The position numbers were made by a program, and so were the translations under genes. A stretch of 64,000 nucleotides of DNA from Ascarosepion bandense (Eukaryota; Mollusca; Cephalopoda; Sepiida; Sepiidae). Numbering within the stretch: position 1 is the stretch's first letter; each line of letters starts with the position of its first letter. Shown in pieces: positions 20,216 to 31,440 of this stretch. The DNA lies in NCBI GenBank assembly GCA_037127315.1, contig JBBBDQ010001616.1, forward strand, positions 1,095,001 through 1,159,000, read 5' to 3'. The notes under the pieces were generated by a model. It had not been told where the DNA came from, searched no databases, and saw nothing but the letters and a program-made list of their open reading frames with translations.

Positions 20216-20525
20216 CATTAAACTAAAAAAATTACACACCAAGCAAACGAGCATAAATACACACAAGAACACAACCACTTAACCGTGGCCTAATTTGTTT
20301 TTAAGCGGTCACATATAAAACAAATATCAACCAAACACGCTAAAAAGAGGTCAACTTAAAATGTTCAAAAGAAGTCAACTCACTATAAAGCAATTAAAAA
20401 GACATCTATTTAAACTCGCTAAAGAGTGGTCGACATAATAAAAAGCAATTAACCACCTGCACTGCAGACGCTACAGAACATTAAAAATTGATCGACACAA
20501 TAAAAATCATTTACTGTAGAATCAA
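20216..20525 (+). repeat. Left arm of ~300-bp inverted repeat pair
   Basis: Matches the reverse complement of about 24690-25000. Shared blocks in order: CACACAAGAACACAACCACTTAACCG, AAGCGGTCACATATAAAACA, AAACACGCTAAAAAGAGGTC, TTCAAAAGAAGTCAACTCAC and CTGCACTGCAGAC. The family is unknown and there is no ORF. Confidence 0.8.
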
Positions 20526-20854
20526 GGTTAGCCAATGATGACTGGTCCACACTACCCCAGTTATTACAGCTACAAGTAAATGCTGACATTTTTTTATCAC
20601 GTTAGGTTCATTGCGCCCTCTAGCTCTCAGTAGGGGCATATCAGGTGCATGTCAATCAGATTAACTTTCAGGAAATTTTGAAGTCAACCCCATAATTAAT
20701 CTACGAAGGCAGACCGTTCTCCTCGCTCTGTCAATGTCGAGATGTATCGCTAGTTTATATAAATTACGGCTCAATTATTGCTCGGCTCTTTTCTATTGAT
20801 TCCTACTCCACACATCGCAATTACTATGCCAGCAAAGGAAGCAAACTTTAACTG
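20526..20854. other. Unassigned interval
   Basis: Unique-looking sequence, with no domain-bearing frame. Confidence 0.4.
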
Positions 20855-21155
20855 AACAGTCAGTAAGTTAAGTTCTATACATGGTTAGGCGATCATGTCT
20901 GTTTCGATCCATGACTGATTAGGAAGAATATTTTTCGGCGTTGGATTACAATTTCTCTCCGCGGCAGATTGGGTTCCAACCAAGGCTATAGAACCAAATC
21001 TGTCTTGCTATTCAACCTATAGCCGGAGAGAGAAGGGATGGATTAATAACTTTCCTAAGAGTATTTACGCGTAAATGAATCCAACGAATTTAACGAGAAT
21101 TCGAACTTGGCTTTCCAAGTTCTCACTCCGAGTTCATATCCATTGCACCACAAAA
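20855..21155 (-). mobile_element. SINE-T2, diverged subfamily
   Basis: Minus-strand copy with a tRNA-like head near 21110-21155 and the body blocks of SINE-T2. It shares AAATACTCTTAGGAAAG and AGCCGGAG-type variants with the copy at 24440-24640, so these two form a subfamily. It is flanked by an A-run and (GAAA)n. Confidence 0.75.
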
Positions 21156-21289
21156 AAAAAAAAAAAGAATGAGTTGATCCAAGAAAGAAAGAAAGAAAGA
21201 CAGAATAAGAGGTATGTGAAAATGTATGGAGAATTATGAAAAAAAAGAAGATAAAAGAATGTCTCGAGAAGGCAAGAAAAAATGGTTCA
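21156..21289. repeat. A-run, (AAAG)n and short linker
   Basis: Adenine run near 21152-21166 and (GAAA)n near 21183-21200, then AT-rich sequence leading into LINE-B. Confidence 0.5.
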
Positions 21290-21712
21290 TCGATTCTTTA
21301 ATGTTGGACAATATCAACAAAGATGAAGAAAAAACTTCAAACAGCTGAAATGTGGTTCTACAGAAGGATGCTGTGAATATCATGGATCGAGCATGTGAGC
21401 AATGATGAGGTGCTGGAAAGAATGGAAACAAAAAGGAAATTAATATTGAGCAACAGAAAGAGACAAGTGAAGTTCATGGGACATGCAATGAGGAAGGAAG
21501 GCTTGGAGAACCTGATACTAACAGGCCAGATAGAGGGAAAAAGAGACAGAGGAAAGCAGCGGATAACATATTTAAAGGGCCTGAGCAGGTGGATGAGAGA
21601 ACTGGAGGCTGCGAGATGTTACAGGAGAAAACGTGCTAAGAACCACCAGGGATAGGGAGACGCGGAAGGTAATGATCGCCTACGTCCTGAAAAGTCAAGG
21701 CACATAGAAGAA
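21290..21712 (+). pseudogene. LINE-B 3' end
   Basis: Open frame 21395-21655 encodes EVLERMETKRKLILSNRKRQ, VKFMGHAMRKEGLENLILTG and GKRDRGKQRITYLKGL of the RTE-like C-terminal region. MWFYRRML precedes it in another frame. It ends at the conserved GGCACATAGAAGAAGA. Confidence 0.85.
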
Positions 21713-22010
21713 GACTCGCCGTTCATAATTTATTTAAAGCTAGAATTAGTTTTGTTAAGAAAGAGTGAATGAAAAAGAAAGAAATTAGAAAAGAAATCGA
21801 AAACAATACGGAATAATTTGATAAAAAATAAAGAAATAAAAAATAATTACCAAAGATTAAATAGAATCATTAAAAATATGAACGAAAGAAGGGAAGAAAG
21901 AAACATTTTGAATGAAAAGCGAAAGATTATCGAATGACTTATAAAATGAAAAAAAACACACAAAAAAAAGAAATTTTCAAAGGAAAAAGGGAAAATATTA
22001 AATGAAACGG

Positions 22011-22041
<31 letters not shown>

Positions 22042-22640
22042 ACGAACGAACGAAATAAAGAAAGAACGATTTAATAGAAAAGAAAATGAGTGTGGATGAA
22101 TAAAAATGAAGGGGGTGTAAAATGAAGGGGGTGCCCGTGCACCTGTTATGCATTTCGTCGTCACACTTTGTAGGCAGATATTCCTGTTTCGCTCTAAATG
22201 ATCCATCGGCCGCCTACTGTAACCGTTGCACCTTATCTCCACATTCCACTCCCTGACTTCACCCCCTCCCCCGCCATCTCAGCTGGGTATCAAGGTACGC
22301 CTCATTTATAAAGCGGGTTGGGGTGGAAAACGAGTATAGAGAGTTGAGGTTGAGGAAAAGTTGTCGGCGTGTTGGCCTAAACTAATCGGATTTGGTACAA
22401 GTTTTGGCCCTGTTTCGTACAAGGCTTTTCTATCATCGTGTAGATGGCAGTGAATGGCGTTGCTATGCAAATGTTCGGATGGTTTATACTTTCTATACAC
22501 TGTATCTAAAATCTGCACTCGCCCTTGTATGCGTCCACTCTTATTAACGTATATTAATTTGTACTTGTCCCCACGTCTTCGTTAGTTCGCTCGACCGTTA
22601 CGCCGTGCCAATACCTCATAAATTATGGACTATTCTCTTT
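21713..22640. other. Purine-rich low complexity, then unassigned DNA
   Basis: Positions 21760-22090 are A/G-rich with (GAAA)n and (GAAC)n patches near 22016-22050. Positions 22130-22640 are less skewed and unique-looking. No domain-bearing frame on either strand. Confidence 0.5.
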
Positions 22641-22936
22641 TTAATGTGGATGTGCGTTGTGGTACAGTGGATATCGGCTCGGAACGAGAAGCCGGGGAGC
22701 CGAGTTCGAATTCCAGTTGAATCCATTATATTCACTTTCGCGCAAATACCCTTGGGAAAGGTATTAATCCGTCTCTTCCTTCCAGTTATGGGTTAAATAG
22801 CAGGATAGACTGGGTTCTATAGCCTTGGTCGGCAACCAGTCTACCGCAGAAAGCAATGGCAACCTACTGCGGGATAATCTTCTACCCAGTCAATCATGTC
22901 TCTTTCGATTTTTATGGCACTTAACTGACTGACTCT
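22641..22936 (+). mobile_element. SINE-T2, full length with tRNA-like head
   Basis: The tRNA-like head GCGTTGTGGTACAGTGGATATC includes an A-box-like block, and GCCGAGTTCGAATTCCAG matches a B box well. The body and the 3' block follow, but the hairpin is cut short (CTCTTTCGATTTTTATGGC). It ends TTAACTGACTGACTC. The best tRNA-like head of its family in the window. Confidence 0.9.
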
Positions 22937-23215
22937 TTTTAATGGCGTTTAAAAACAAAAGACTTATCAGAGACCCTTACTGGTTTCAGTGAAAAAAAGA
23001 AAATCAAGATAGATAGATAGATAGGATGTTAAATGTCTTGTGCTAATAACTGAAAAATAATGTTCTATTCTGTCTTGAAAGCGTGGAAAGACAAAACACT
23101 TTTCCAAGACGCTATTTTGAAAAAAAAAACAAAACAAAACAAGACAAACAAAAAACAAACAAACAAATAAAGATAGAACTATTTAAATCCTCCTCATTGG
23201 GTTCGATGATTCAAA
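22937..23215. other. Unassigned interval with (GATA)n
   Basis: Short (GATA)n near 23010-23026 and an A-rich CAAAA patch near 23120-23165. Nothing else recognised. Confidence 0.4.
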
Positions 23216-24036
23216 TACTGGCCAATGAATATGTACGTCACCAGTTGTAAGGATTCTTGTTGTGGTCTGATTGCAGACACGGAAAGAAAACAACAAGACC
23301 TCCTACAGAAGGTAGTTGAGGAGCGTGACAAAACAGGACTACAAATAGACTGCAAGAAAACTGAATGCATAGTCATCAGTAAAAAGAGCAACCCAAAATG
23401 CCAAATACAGGTGGGGGATACTATTCAAGCAAGTACAAAAATTTAAAGACCTAGGTAAGTGTTCTAACAGGAGATGGAAAGTGCGACACAGAGATCCGAA
23501 GGAGAATTGGCATGGCGAAAGATGCGTTCCAGAATCTGGATAAAGTATTAAGACACAGGAAAATTTCACTAGAAACAAAGAAGAAATTTCTAGATTGCTA
23601 TGTGATGTCAGTTCTTCAATACAGCAGTGAATGCTAGACAATATCGAAGACGAGGAAAAAACTTGAAGCAGCTAAAATGTGGTTCTACAGAAGGATGCTG
23701 CGGATAACATGGACCGAGCACGTGAGCAATGATGAGGTTTTGGAAAGAATGGAAACGAAAAGAAAATTAATAGTGAGCATCAGGAAGAGACAGCTGAAGT
23801 TCATGGGACATGCAATGAGGAAGAAGGGCTTGGAGAACCTGATACTAACAGGCCAGACAGAGGGAAAAAGAGACAGGGGAAAGCAGCGCATAACATATCT
23901 GAAAGGCCTGAGCAGGTGAGTGACAGAACGGTGGTTGCGTGGTGTAACAAGAGAAAACATACTAGGAGCCACCAGGGATAGGGAGACGTGGAAAGCTATG
24001 ATCGCCTACGTCCTGAAAGGACAGGACACATAGAAG
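23216..24036 (+). pseudogene. LINE-B fragment, palm edge to 3' end
   Basis: The longest plus-strand LINE-B. After the palm it reads ADTERKQQDLLQKVVEERDK, KTECIVISKKSNPKCQIQVG, a broken connector, then AAKMWFYRRMLRITWTEHVS, ETKRKLIVSIRKRQLKFMG and KRDRGKQRITYLKGLSR. It ends GGACACATAGAAGAAGA. The YADD catalytic residues should lie just upstream and are absent. Three or more frameshifts. Confidence 0.9.
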
Positions 24037-24044
24037 AAGAAAAA

Positions 24045-24327
24045 GTTGCGGTGCAGTAGATAACGACAAATCAGGGAGCCGAGTTCGAATTTCAATTGAA
24101 TTCATTGCATTCACTTACGCGCAAATACCCATTCGAAAATAATCATCCGTCTCTTCCCTCCAGTTATGGAATAAAAAACAGGACAGAATGGGTTCTATAA
24201 CCTTGTCTGGCAACCAGTCGAAAAGGAATGGCAAGCTACTGCGGGATAATCTTCTGCCCAGTCAGTCATGTCTCTTTCGAGACATGATCGCCCAAGCGTG
24301 TATCACGTATGGCACTTAACTGACTAA
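24045..24327 (+). mobile_element. SINE-T2 copy
   Basis: Head GTTGCGGTGCAGTAGATAAC, B-box-like GAGTTCGAATTTC, body with small deletions, the GTCTCTTTCGAGACATGATC hairpin, and the end ACTTAACTGACTAA. It directly abuts the LINE-B 3' end at 24036. Confidence 0.88.
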
Positions 24328-24640
24328 TTCCTCATAACTAATAGACTATTATAATTCTCCATACTTTTCACATGCCTCTTATTCCTTTCTTTCTTTCTTT
24401 CTTTGATCAACTCATTCCTATTTTTTTTTTTTTTTTTTTGTGCGTGGTGCAATGGATATGAGCTCGGAGTGAGAACTCGGAGAGTCGAGTTCGAGTTCAC
24501 ATTGGAGTCGTTGAATTTATTTACGCGCAAATACTCTTAGGAAAGGGATTAATCCATCTCTTCTCCCTCCGGCTATAGGAGGAATAGCAAGACAGATTTG
24601 GTTCTAAAGCCTTGGTTGGCAACCAATCTGTTTATCGATT
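24328..24640 (+). mobile_element. T-run and SINE-T2 of diverged subfamily
   Basis: (TTTC)n and a T-run precede a tRNA-like head near 24440 (GTGCGTGGTGCAATGGATATG, then GAGTTCGAGTTCACA). The body matches the 20855-21155 subfamily and stops near CTTGGTTGGCAACCAATCTG. Confidence 0.75.
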
Positions 24641-24689
24641 TTTTTTCTTATTTGTATGAAACTTGGTGTAGTTTAATATTTTTGTAGGT

Positions 24690-25000
24690 GAGTGATTCTG
24701 CAGTAAATGATTTTTATTGGATCGACCAATTTTTAGTGTCTTGTAGAGTCTGCAGTGCAGTGATTAATTGCTTTTTATTATGTCGACCTCTCTTTAGCGA
24801 GTTTAAATAGATGTCTTTTTAATTGCTTTATAGTGAGTTGACTTCTTTTGAACATTTTAAGTTGACCTCTTTTTAGCGTGTTTGGTTGATATTTGTTTTA
24901 TATGTGACCGCTTAAAAACAAATTAGGCCACGGTTAAGTGTTTGTGTTCTTGTGTGTATTTATACTCATGTGTTTGGTGTGTGCTTCTTTTTCAGTTTAG
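24690..25000 (-). repeat. Right arm of ~300-bp inverted repeat pair
   Basis: Reverse complement of the arm at 20216-20525, with the same block order. The arms enclose LINE-B, SINE-T2 and low-complexity insertions. They may be independent insertions of one unknown family in opposite orientation. Confidence 0.8.
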
Positions 25001-25339
25001 TGATTGATTTGTTTTCTGATTTTTAAAATCTTTGTTTAGATAGAGTGTTTATATATATTCATTTTTATATGTGGCATCTTCGGGTCTTGCATTATGTTTA
25101 TTTGTTTTTGTTGATATTTAGTTAGCAAAAAAATTATATTTATTCGAATTAATATATTCCCCAGTTATCTCATTTTTTTTTTTTTTGTTTAATATTTTGT
25201 TTTGGTTTTTAAAGGTAATTATTGCTAATTTTTTCTTCAAACACAGTTTGTAGTTTCTGCTATTGCCGTTTTGTGGGGTGCTCTTTTCATGATTTCTCAT
25301 CTAATTTTGATAGTGATGTTATTTTCTTCTTGGCTTCAT
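25001..25339. other. Unassigned AT-rich interval
   Basis: T-rich, no recognised repeat. Confidence 0.4.
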
Positions 25340-25595
25340 CTGTTATGCGCTGTCGGTCCTTCAGTATGGCAGTGATAAGGAATAAACTTGAAGCAAACGA
25401 AATGTGGTTCTACAGAAGGATGTTGTGGATACCATGGACCGATCATGTGAGCAACGACGAGGTTATGAAGCGTATGGACACAAGAAGAAAACTTAAGCTT
25501 AACATAAGAAAAAAACAACGAAAGTCTTTGAGAGGAGAGACAGCTTTGAGAAACTGATGCACACAGGACGGTTAGAGGGATATATATGATAAAAG
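25340..25595 (+). pseudogene. LINE-B C-terminal fragment
   Basis: Open frame 25222-25557 includes NKLEANEMWFYRRMLWIPWT and DHVSNDEVMKRMDTRRKLKL. A frameshift and loss of the final block follow. More diverged than the other LINE-B copies. Confidence 0.8.
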
Positions 25596-26100
25596 TACAG
25601 TTCTGTGGGGTGCTATATTTACATGTATTGGTTGAATAATTTCAGTGAGAAGGTAGGATTTATTTCAAATTCAAAGATAACTAGAAACCAAGACAGGATT
25701 AGTTGTTGGTAAAACACAATCTAAACTGTATCAGATACAAAGATGACACAGTGCTGATAGCAGACACAGAAAGGAAACTATAGAAGCTAGTGCAGGAAAG
25801 CAAGAAGAAAGGATTAAACATAAAAGATTAAATATAAAGACCGATACAATAAGGTAATGCTGTGAGAACTGGAAGTCCAGCAAGGATTTGTCGTTCGTGA
25901 AACACAAGCTTAACAATATACTTCTAAACCAATGTAACGAGTGTCGTCATAGAAAGTGATGTAAACTCCCTTAAAAAGGTTTTAACAATTCCTTCCGTTC
26001 TAATTTAATCGTTATATTTTGGTCTAAACTTGTTGATACTGGTTAGAATTTAAATTTATACACGTGAAAACTTTATGTTTATTAATGGCGGATATCATTG
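25596..26100 (+). pseudogene. LINE-B palm fragment and flank
   Basis: At about 25725-25800 the plus strand reads YKDDTVLIADTERKL, the RT palm motif with YADD changed to YKDD, followed by KKKGLNIK. It lies downstream of a C-terminal piece of the same family, so order is scrambled or two insertions are adjacent. The rest is unassigned. Confidence 0.65.
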
Positions 26101-26166
26101 ACCTCTCGGGCGAACTACTTCCTCCAATCCTATGTTTAGTGAGCTACTATTTTTTCTCTCTCTCCC

Positions 26167-26210
<44 letters not shown>

Positions 26211-26492
26211 CCCTCTTCTTCTTGGACTTTTCGTAGCCAACCTTCTTTATCTTTTTATTTCTGGTGTAGTAGATTTTTTTCATTTTACGTCCGGCTGGTG
26301 TAAAACAATGTGGGTTCTAAGAACCTGTTGAAATACCTATTCCCTACGTGTAACATTTGAATTTACATGTGGAATAAATGAATATCTACTCTGCAAATTT
26401 ACATCGAGCTCTCAGTTGAATCAGTTTTGATATTTGACTTAATATTACAAGGATCCACAGAGATTATTTACCAATCTCCCGGGATTTAAGCT

Positions 26493-26537
<45 letters not shown>

Positions 26538-26665
26538 TTTTCAATTTTTTCTTTTCTTGTTTATTTGATTTTATTTTGTTTTATCTTTTTCTTTTTCTTT
26601 TTCTTTTTTATTTTCTTTTTTAATTTCTTTGCAAATCTATTTAAAAAGGAAAATTAGACTGATTT
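26101..26665. repeat. Low-complexity interval: (CTGT)n and (TA)n
   Basis: (CTGT)n at 26166-26200 flanked by CT-rich sequence, (TA)n at about 26497-26535, then T-rich DNA. No coding evidence. Confidence 0.6.
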
Positions 26666-26774
26666 TTCTCCAGTTTCTGAAAGGATTTTTCTGTTGCTGA
26701 GGTGATGTGTTATCCCCCGTGGGGATTTTCATATCGAAATGATCATCCAACATCATTGAATTAATCCTTTTTTA

Positions 26775-26830
<56 letters not shown>
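26666..26830 (+). repeat. Single arm of foldback element R plus (TA)n
   Basis: CTGTTGCTGAGGTGATGTG, then TATCCCCCGTGGGGATTTTC and ATATCGAAATGATCATCC form one arm of the palindromes at 29073 and 50817. Here the other arm is missing. A ~50-bp (TA)n tract follows. Confidence 0.75.
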
Positions 26831-26835
<5 letters not shown>

Positions 26836-27433
26836 GTCCATATAGTCCATGTGCACTTTAAAAAATCATTACTTTATTTGTATTTGTGATAGAAATAATC
26901 TGTAAAATGTTACAAAATTTAATGTACCTAGTTTTAAGTATAGTTATTGATACTAATGTAATTTCAGGTATTACTGCAAACCAGTTGGCTAATGTTTTCC
27001 ATGACCTGCAAAATCGTATTACTCTTTCTATTGCTAATGATAGAGGACATGTGGAAACTTAAATAAAATTTCAATAAAACATTAAGAAATATAGATTTAC
27101 TTCTTTCTAATCCTTTTTACAAATTATTTCTATCGCAAATACAAATAAAGTTATAATTTTTTAAAAGTGCATACGAACTTTATGGCCACCCTTTGTAAAG
27201 ACTATATTACTGTAAATCAGTTGGCAAATGTTTTCCGTGAACTGCAAAATCGTATTACCTTTTGTATTGCTAATGATAGAGGACATGTGGAAACTTAAAT
27301 AAAATTTCAATAAAACATTAAGAAATATAGATTTACTTCTTTCTAATCCATTTTCCAAATGATTTCTATCGCAAATACAAATGAAGTTATAAATTTTTAA
27401 AGTTTTAAAGTGCAGCCGAACTTTATGGGCACC
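26831..27433. mobile_element. Tc1/mariner-type MITE and a second partial copy
   Basis: First element 26831-27197: the left end is AGGGTGTCCATATAGTCCATG, and the right end inverted reads AGGGTGGCCATAAAGTTCG. It shares TTGTATTTGYGATAGAAATAAT on both sides. The middle encodes remnants such as NQLANVF and LQNRIT, shared with the transposase end at 16408-16880. A second copy lacking its left end follows directly (27198-27433). Confidence 0.8.

Positions 27434-28284
<851 letters not shown>

Positions 28285-28354
<70 letters not shown>
28285..28354. repeat. (CA)n-(TA)n microsatellite
   Basis: Contiguous (AC)n then (TA)n at the outer edge of element Q. Confidence 0.95.
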
Positions 28355-28358
<4 letters not shown>

Positions 28359-28532
28359 TTTATATTACAGAGTGGCCCAAAAGTCATGAAGTGGTTTAAA
28401 TATTCAATATTTCGTTTATGGTTTATTTAAAAATTGGGATATTTTACTATGTTATAGAAAAAGGTGATAACCACTTCCTCTAGGTATGAAAGATGACGCC
28501 AATTGAAACTCATCTCTCCTATTAACAATTCT
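28355..28532. other. Possible DNA-transposon end
   Basis: AGAGTGGCCCAAAAGTCATG at 28371 looks like a Tc1/mariner-type terminus. The rest is unassigned. Confidence 0.35.
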
Positions 28533-28625
28533 AAGCTTACAGCACCTGTTATACCCAAGCGGTCACCATTTAAGGTACTGATCAGGCTTAACTTCGGTGA
28601 TGGTAAGGGAACTGGTGATGAAACT
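28533..28625 (-). pseudogene. 5S rRNA pseudogene or 5S-derived SINE head
   Basis: The minus strand reads CATCACCAGTTCCCTTACC, then ATCACCGAAGTTAAGC, a gap, CAGTACCTTAAATGG, TGACCGCTTGGGTATAAC and AGGTGCTGTAAGCTT. This follows invertebrate 5S rRNA from about nt 20 to the 3' end, with a deletion of roughly ten bases after GTTAAGC and scattered changes. The internal promoter region is damaged. It is either a dispersed 5S pseudogene or the head of a 5S-derived (SINE3-type) element. Confidence 0.8.
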
Positions 28626-29031
28626 GTTAATTATATATATATATATAAATTTGTGTATTTAAGCAGCAATTTCTTTTTTTTTAACATGTCAGACTAAATG
28701 AATTGCAAACAATATGTTTGATTATTTTTAATAAAATCCTTTCATACTCATGGATAATCTTTCGCGTATTACAATCAAAAGATGTCAGAAATGAGCTGTA
28801 ACGTTGACAGATATTAACTCACATGACTCACACCCCTGAAGATGACCTCGGGAAGAGGATGAAAGTACTTGGATACCTTGAGAAATGAATGATAATAACA
28901 TCTGTCCACATTACAGCTTATTTCTGACATCTTTCAATTATGATACGCGAAACATTATCCGCTAGTATAAACGGATTTTATTTAAAAAGAAACAAACACA
29001 ACGTTTGCAATTTATTTAATCTGACATGTCT

Positions 29032-29072
<41 letters not shown>
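28626..29072. repeat. Foldback element Q and (TA)n
   Basis: Inverted arms at about 28660-28795 and 28910-29030 share AGCAGCAATTT-side sequence, CAGACTAAATGAATTGCAAAC, AATAAAATCC and CAGAAATGAGCTGTAA. The central loop holds CTGAAGATGACCTCGGGAAGAGG. A (TA)n tract follows at 29034-29072. Related arms occur at 27557-28262 and 44585-44695. Confidence 0.75.
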
Positions 29073-29078
<6 letters not shown>

Positions 29079-29440
29079 AGGATTAATTCAAAGATGAATG
29101 GCCATTTCGATATGAAGATCCCCACGGGGGACGACACATCACCTCAGCAACAGAAAAAACCTTTCAGAAACCTTTTTTCTGTTGCTGAGGTGATGTGTCG
29201 TCCCCCGTGGGGATCTTCATATCGAAATGGCCATTCATCTTTGAATTAATCTTTTTTTAATATATATATATTTGCTCTGTAATATTTTATTACATGGAGC
29301 TCTCTTCCTGTATCATTTTTTAATATTAAAATAAATTTTTAATATTAATTAGGATCGGTTTTTTGGAATTTACCTTCCTGCTTTTTTCCCTTGGATTGAA
29401 GTATCTGAATTAAAATATATATATATATATATATATATGC
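29073..29440. repeat. Foldback element R: near-perfect ~94-bp arms, flank and (TA)n
   Basis: Arms 29073-29165 and 29168-29262 are nearly exact inverted copies (GGCCATTTCGATATGAAG, CCCCACGGGGGACGACACAT, CACCTCAGCAACAG). The flank TTTGCTCTGTAATATTTTATT...GGAATTTACCTTCCTGC runs to (TA)n at 29416-29440. The same order is present at 50817-51192. Confidence 0.9.
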
Positions 29441-29691
29441 CGAATTACTGAGTTTTATATCTATTAAAACACTTTTGTTTGATGCTTATATGACATTAAT
29501 TTATCAGTGACTATTATCCTAATTGTAGTTGAGAGAGTGGTGTGAAATGTTCATCAGTTGCTAAAAGATTGTTTGACATCACCGTCTCTCACTGAAAATA
29601 TACGAAGATTGAAATAAATGGAATATCTTCCAGAGGATGATTATAAATATCAAAGAAATAAGACAAATTTTAAAACGACGGGGATAATGAA

Positions 29692-29748
<57 letters not shown>
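29441..29748. other. Unassigned interval ending in (TA)n
   Basis: Unique-looking DNA, then a ~52-bp (TA)n tract at 29696-29748 that directly abuts a LINE-A tail. Confidence 0.5.
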
Positions 29749-29755
<7 letters not shown>

Positions 29756-29974
29756 TATCGCCCCAAGCAAGGCATTTTACTGCCACTGTTTTGCAGGGCG
29801 TCACATAGGAGGAAAGTTATGAGAAAGACTGACAGGTTATATAGGGGCTGTCAGGAAGTGGGGAAGAAAAGGCTGAATGTGATCATAAAGTGGAGGATCA
29901 ATTTATATCTTGATTTTAATGTAGAATGGATCCCCCACTTTATACCCACATCATAATAATAGAAATTTTTTTTT
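29749..29974 (-). mobile_element. LINE-A tail fragment with GGGGGATC MITE
   Basis: 29749-29876 is the last ~130 bp of LINE-A. 29877-29951 is the small MITE (ATGTGATCATAAAGTGGAGG, inverted at CCCCCACTTTATACCCACAT). The same compound order is found at 46803-47032. Confidence 0.8.
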
Positions 29975-31085
29975 TTATAATCATATCGCCCCAAGCAAGG
30001 CATTTTACTGACACGGTTTTGCAGGGGGTTACATAGGAGGAAAGTTATGAGAAAGAGTGACAGGTTATAGTGTCAGGAAGTGGGTAGGAGATGGATGAGA
30101 ATACTAATGAGAGTGGAGTGGATGGAGAAAGGAGGATGAGAGAAAGGATGCAGGTTAGTAAAATAAAAAATAATTATTGACTTTACACTTAAACCCCCAT
30201 GAGATTCTAGCTGTCAGGGAAGCAAGTAAACGGAAGGGAATTCCATAGGCAGGAAGTGCGAGAAAAGAAGCTATTGAAATAGAATTTATGTTTATATTTT
30301 ATTGGCTTCAGAGTAAAAGAGTTGAGACCTAGTTGCTAATCTTGTGACTCGAGCAAATTCATGCATAGGGAGAACCAGAGAGCAAAGTTCATCGAAGCAG
30401 AAAGCCGTGAAAGTATTTGTAGAAAAGACACAGGGAAGCCACATTGTGCAGGTGAGAAAGTTACTGTATCTGAGCCGCCAGGTCGGTATCGATCACATTA
30501 CAGATTCTTTGTTGGATTTTGTCAAGGACACCTAGGTGGATAGCAGGGGCACTCGACGAGATATATATTTTTTTTTAATCATATCACCCCAAGCAAGGCG
30601 ATAACGCCACTGATGCGCAGGGGGCTACGTAAGGGTAAAAAGAATGGAAAAGAGAAAGCCGAAACCACATCCTAAACAGGAGACAAGAGATGAGCATCTT
30701 CACCTGTTCAATAGACGTGGGTGGAGTGTGAACCGGGCAATAGTTTAGTCTATCTACTCCAATTGAAAAACATAAGGAAAAGAGTGAAAAGATTGGAAAA
30801 GAGAAAACCAGAAACCGCATCCTAAACAGGAAACAAGGCATGAGCCTCTTCACCTGTTCAATATATGTGGGTGGAGTGTGAACAGGGCAATAGTTTAGTC
30901 TATCTACTCCAATAAAGTTTAGTCTATCTACTCCAATAGTTTAGTCTATCTACTCCAATATGGCAGCAGTATTCAATGCACAAGTGGATGGTAGATTTAT
31001 AAATATGCAGGATTGTTTCAGACGTGAAAAACCTTCTGGCTCTACATAGAGAAGCGACCTTCTTAGCAGCGGATTTAGCTAAAAC
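29975..31085 (-). mobile_element. LINE-A 3' half interrupted by dimeric SINE-P
   Basis: LINE-A parts lie at 29975-30564 (tail, 3' UTR, decayed C-terminal block) and about 30955-31085 (RPxIEY region, decayed). They join across GACGAGATAT and ATGGCAGCAGTATTC, which are contiguous in other copies. A SINE-P with two head-to-tail bodies and a single tail (30565-30953) sits between them. At its high-coordinate end the SINE-P head motif TAGTTTAGTCTATCTACTCC repeats three times. Confidence 0.85.
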
Positions 31086-31354
31086 ATATTTTTTAAGTAA
31101 TGTGCTCCTAATACAAGGCTCAAGAACAACTCAAGGTAGAGGTTTACTGTGTGGAGTTGTATTATCGGAAATAAATACAAGCTTTGATAATAGTCGATGT
31201 AGTCTTTAGAATAAGCCAGTCCTAACAAGAATCAATCTATAAACCCCTCCTCCTTCCCGAAAAGAGTGAGGAGGAGTGTAAACCGGGCGATGGACGAATC
31301 TATCTACTCCTATTTGTACTGACGCAAATTTTAACTGTATGCAAATAGCTTCAG

Positions 31355-31398
<44 letters not shown>

Positions 31399-31440
31399 TT
31401 ATGTGTGTGTATGTGTGTGTATGTGTATGTGTGTGTTTGT
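31086..31440 (-). mobile_element. SINE-P head fragment and (TG)n tract
   Basis: 31215-31313 carries a diverged SINE-P head and start of body (GTAAACCGGGCGATGGACG, CTATCTACTCCTATT on the plus strand). A (TG)n-rich tract with TATG variants spans 31357-31440. Confidence 0.6.

Noticed and set aside
22641..22720. Functional tRNA gene at the head of SINE-T2
   Set aside because: Promoter boxes fit, but there is no cloverleaf with a 7-bp acceptor stem, and the head is shared by many dispersed copies.
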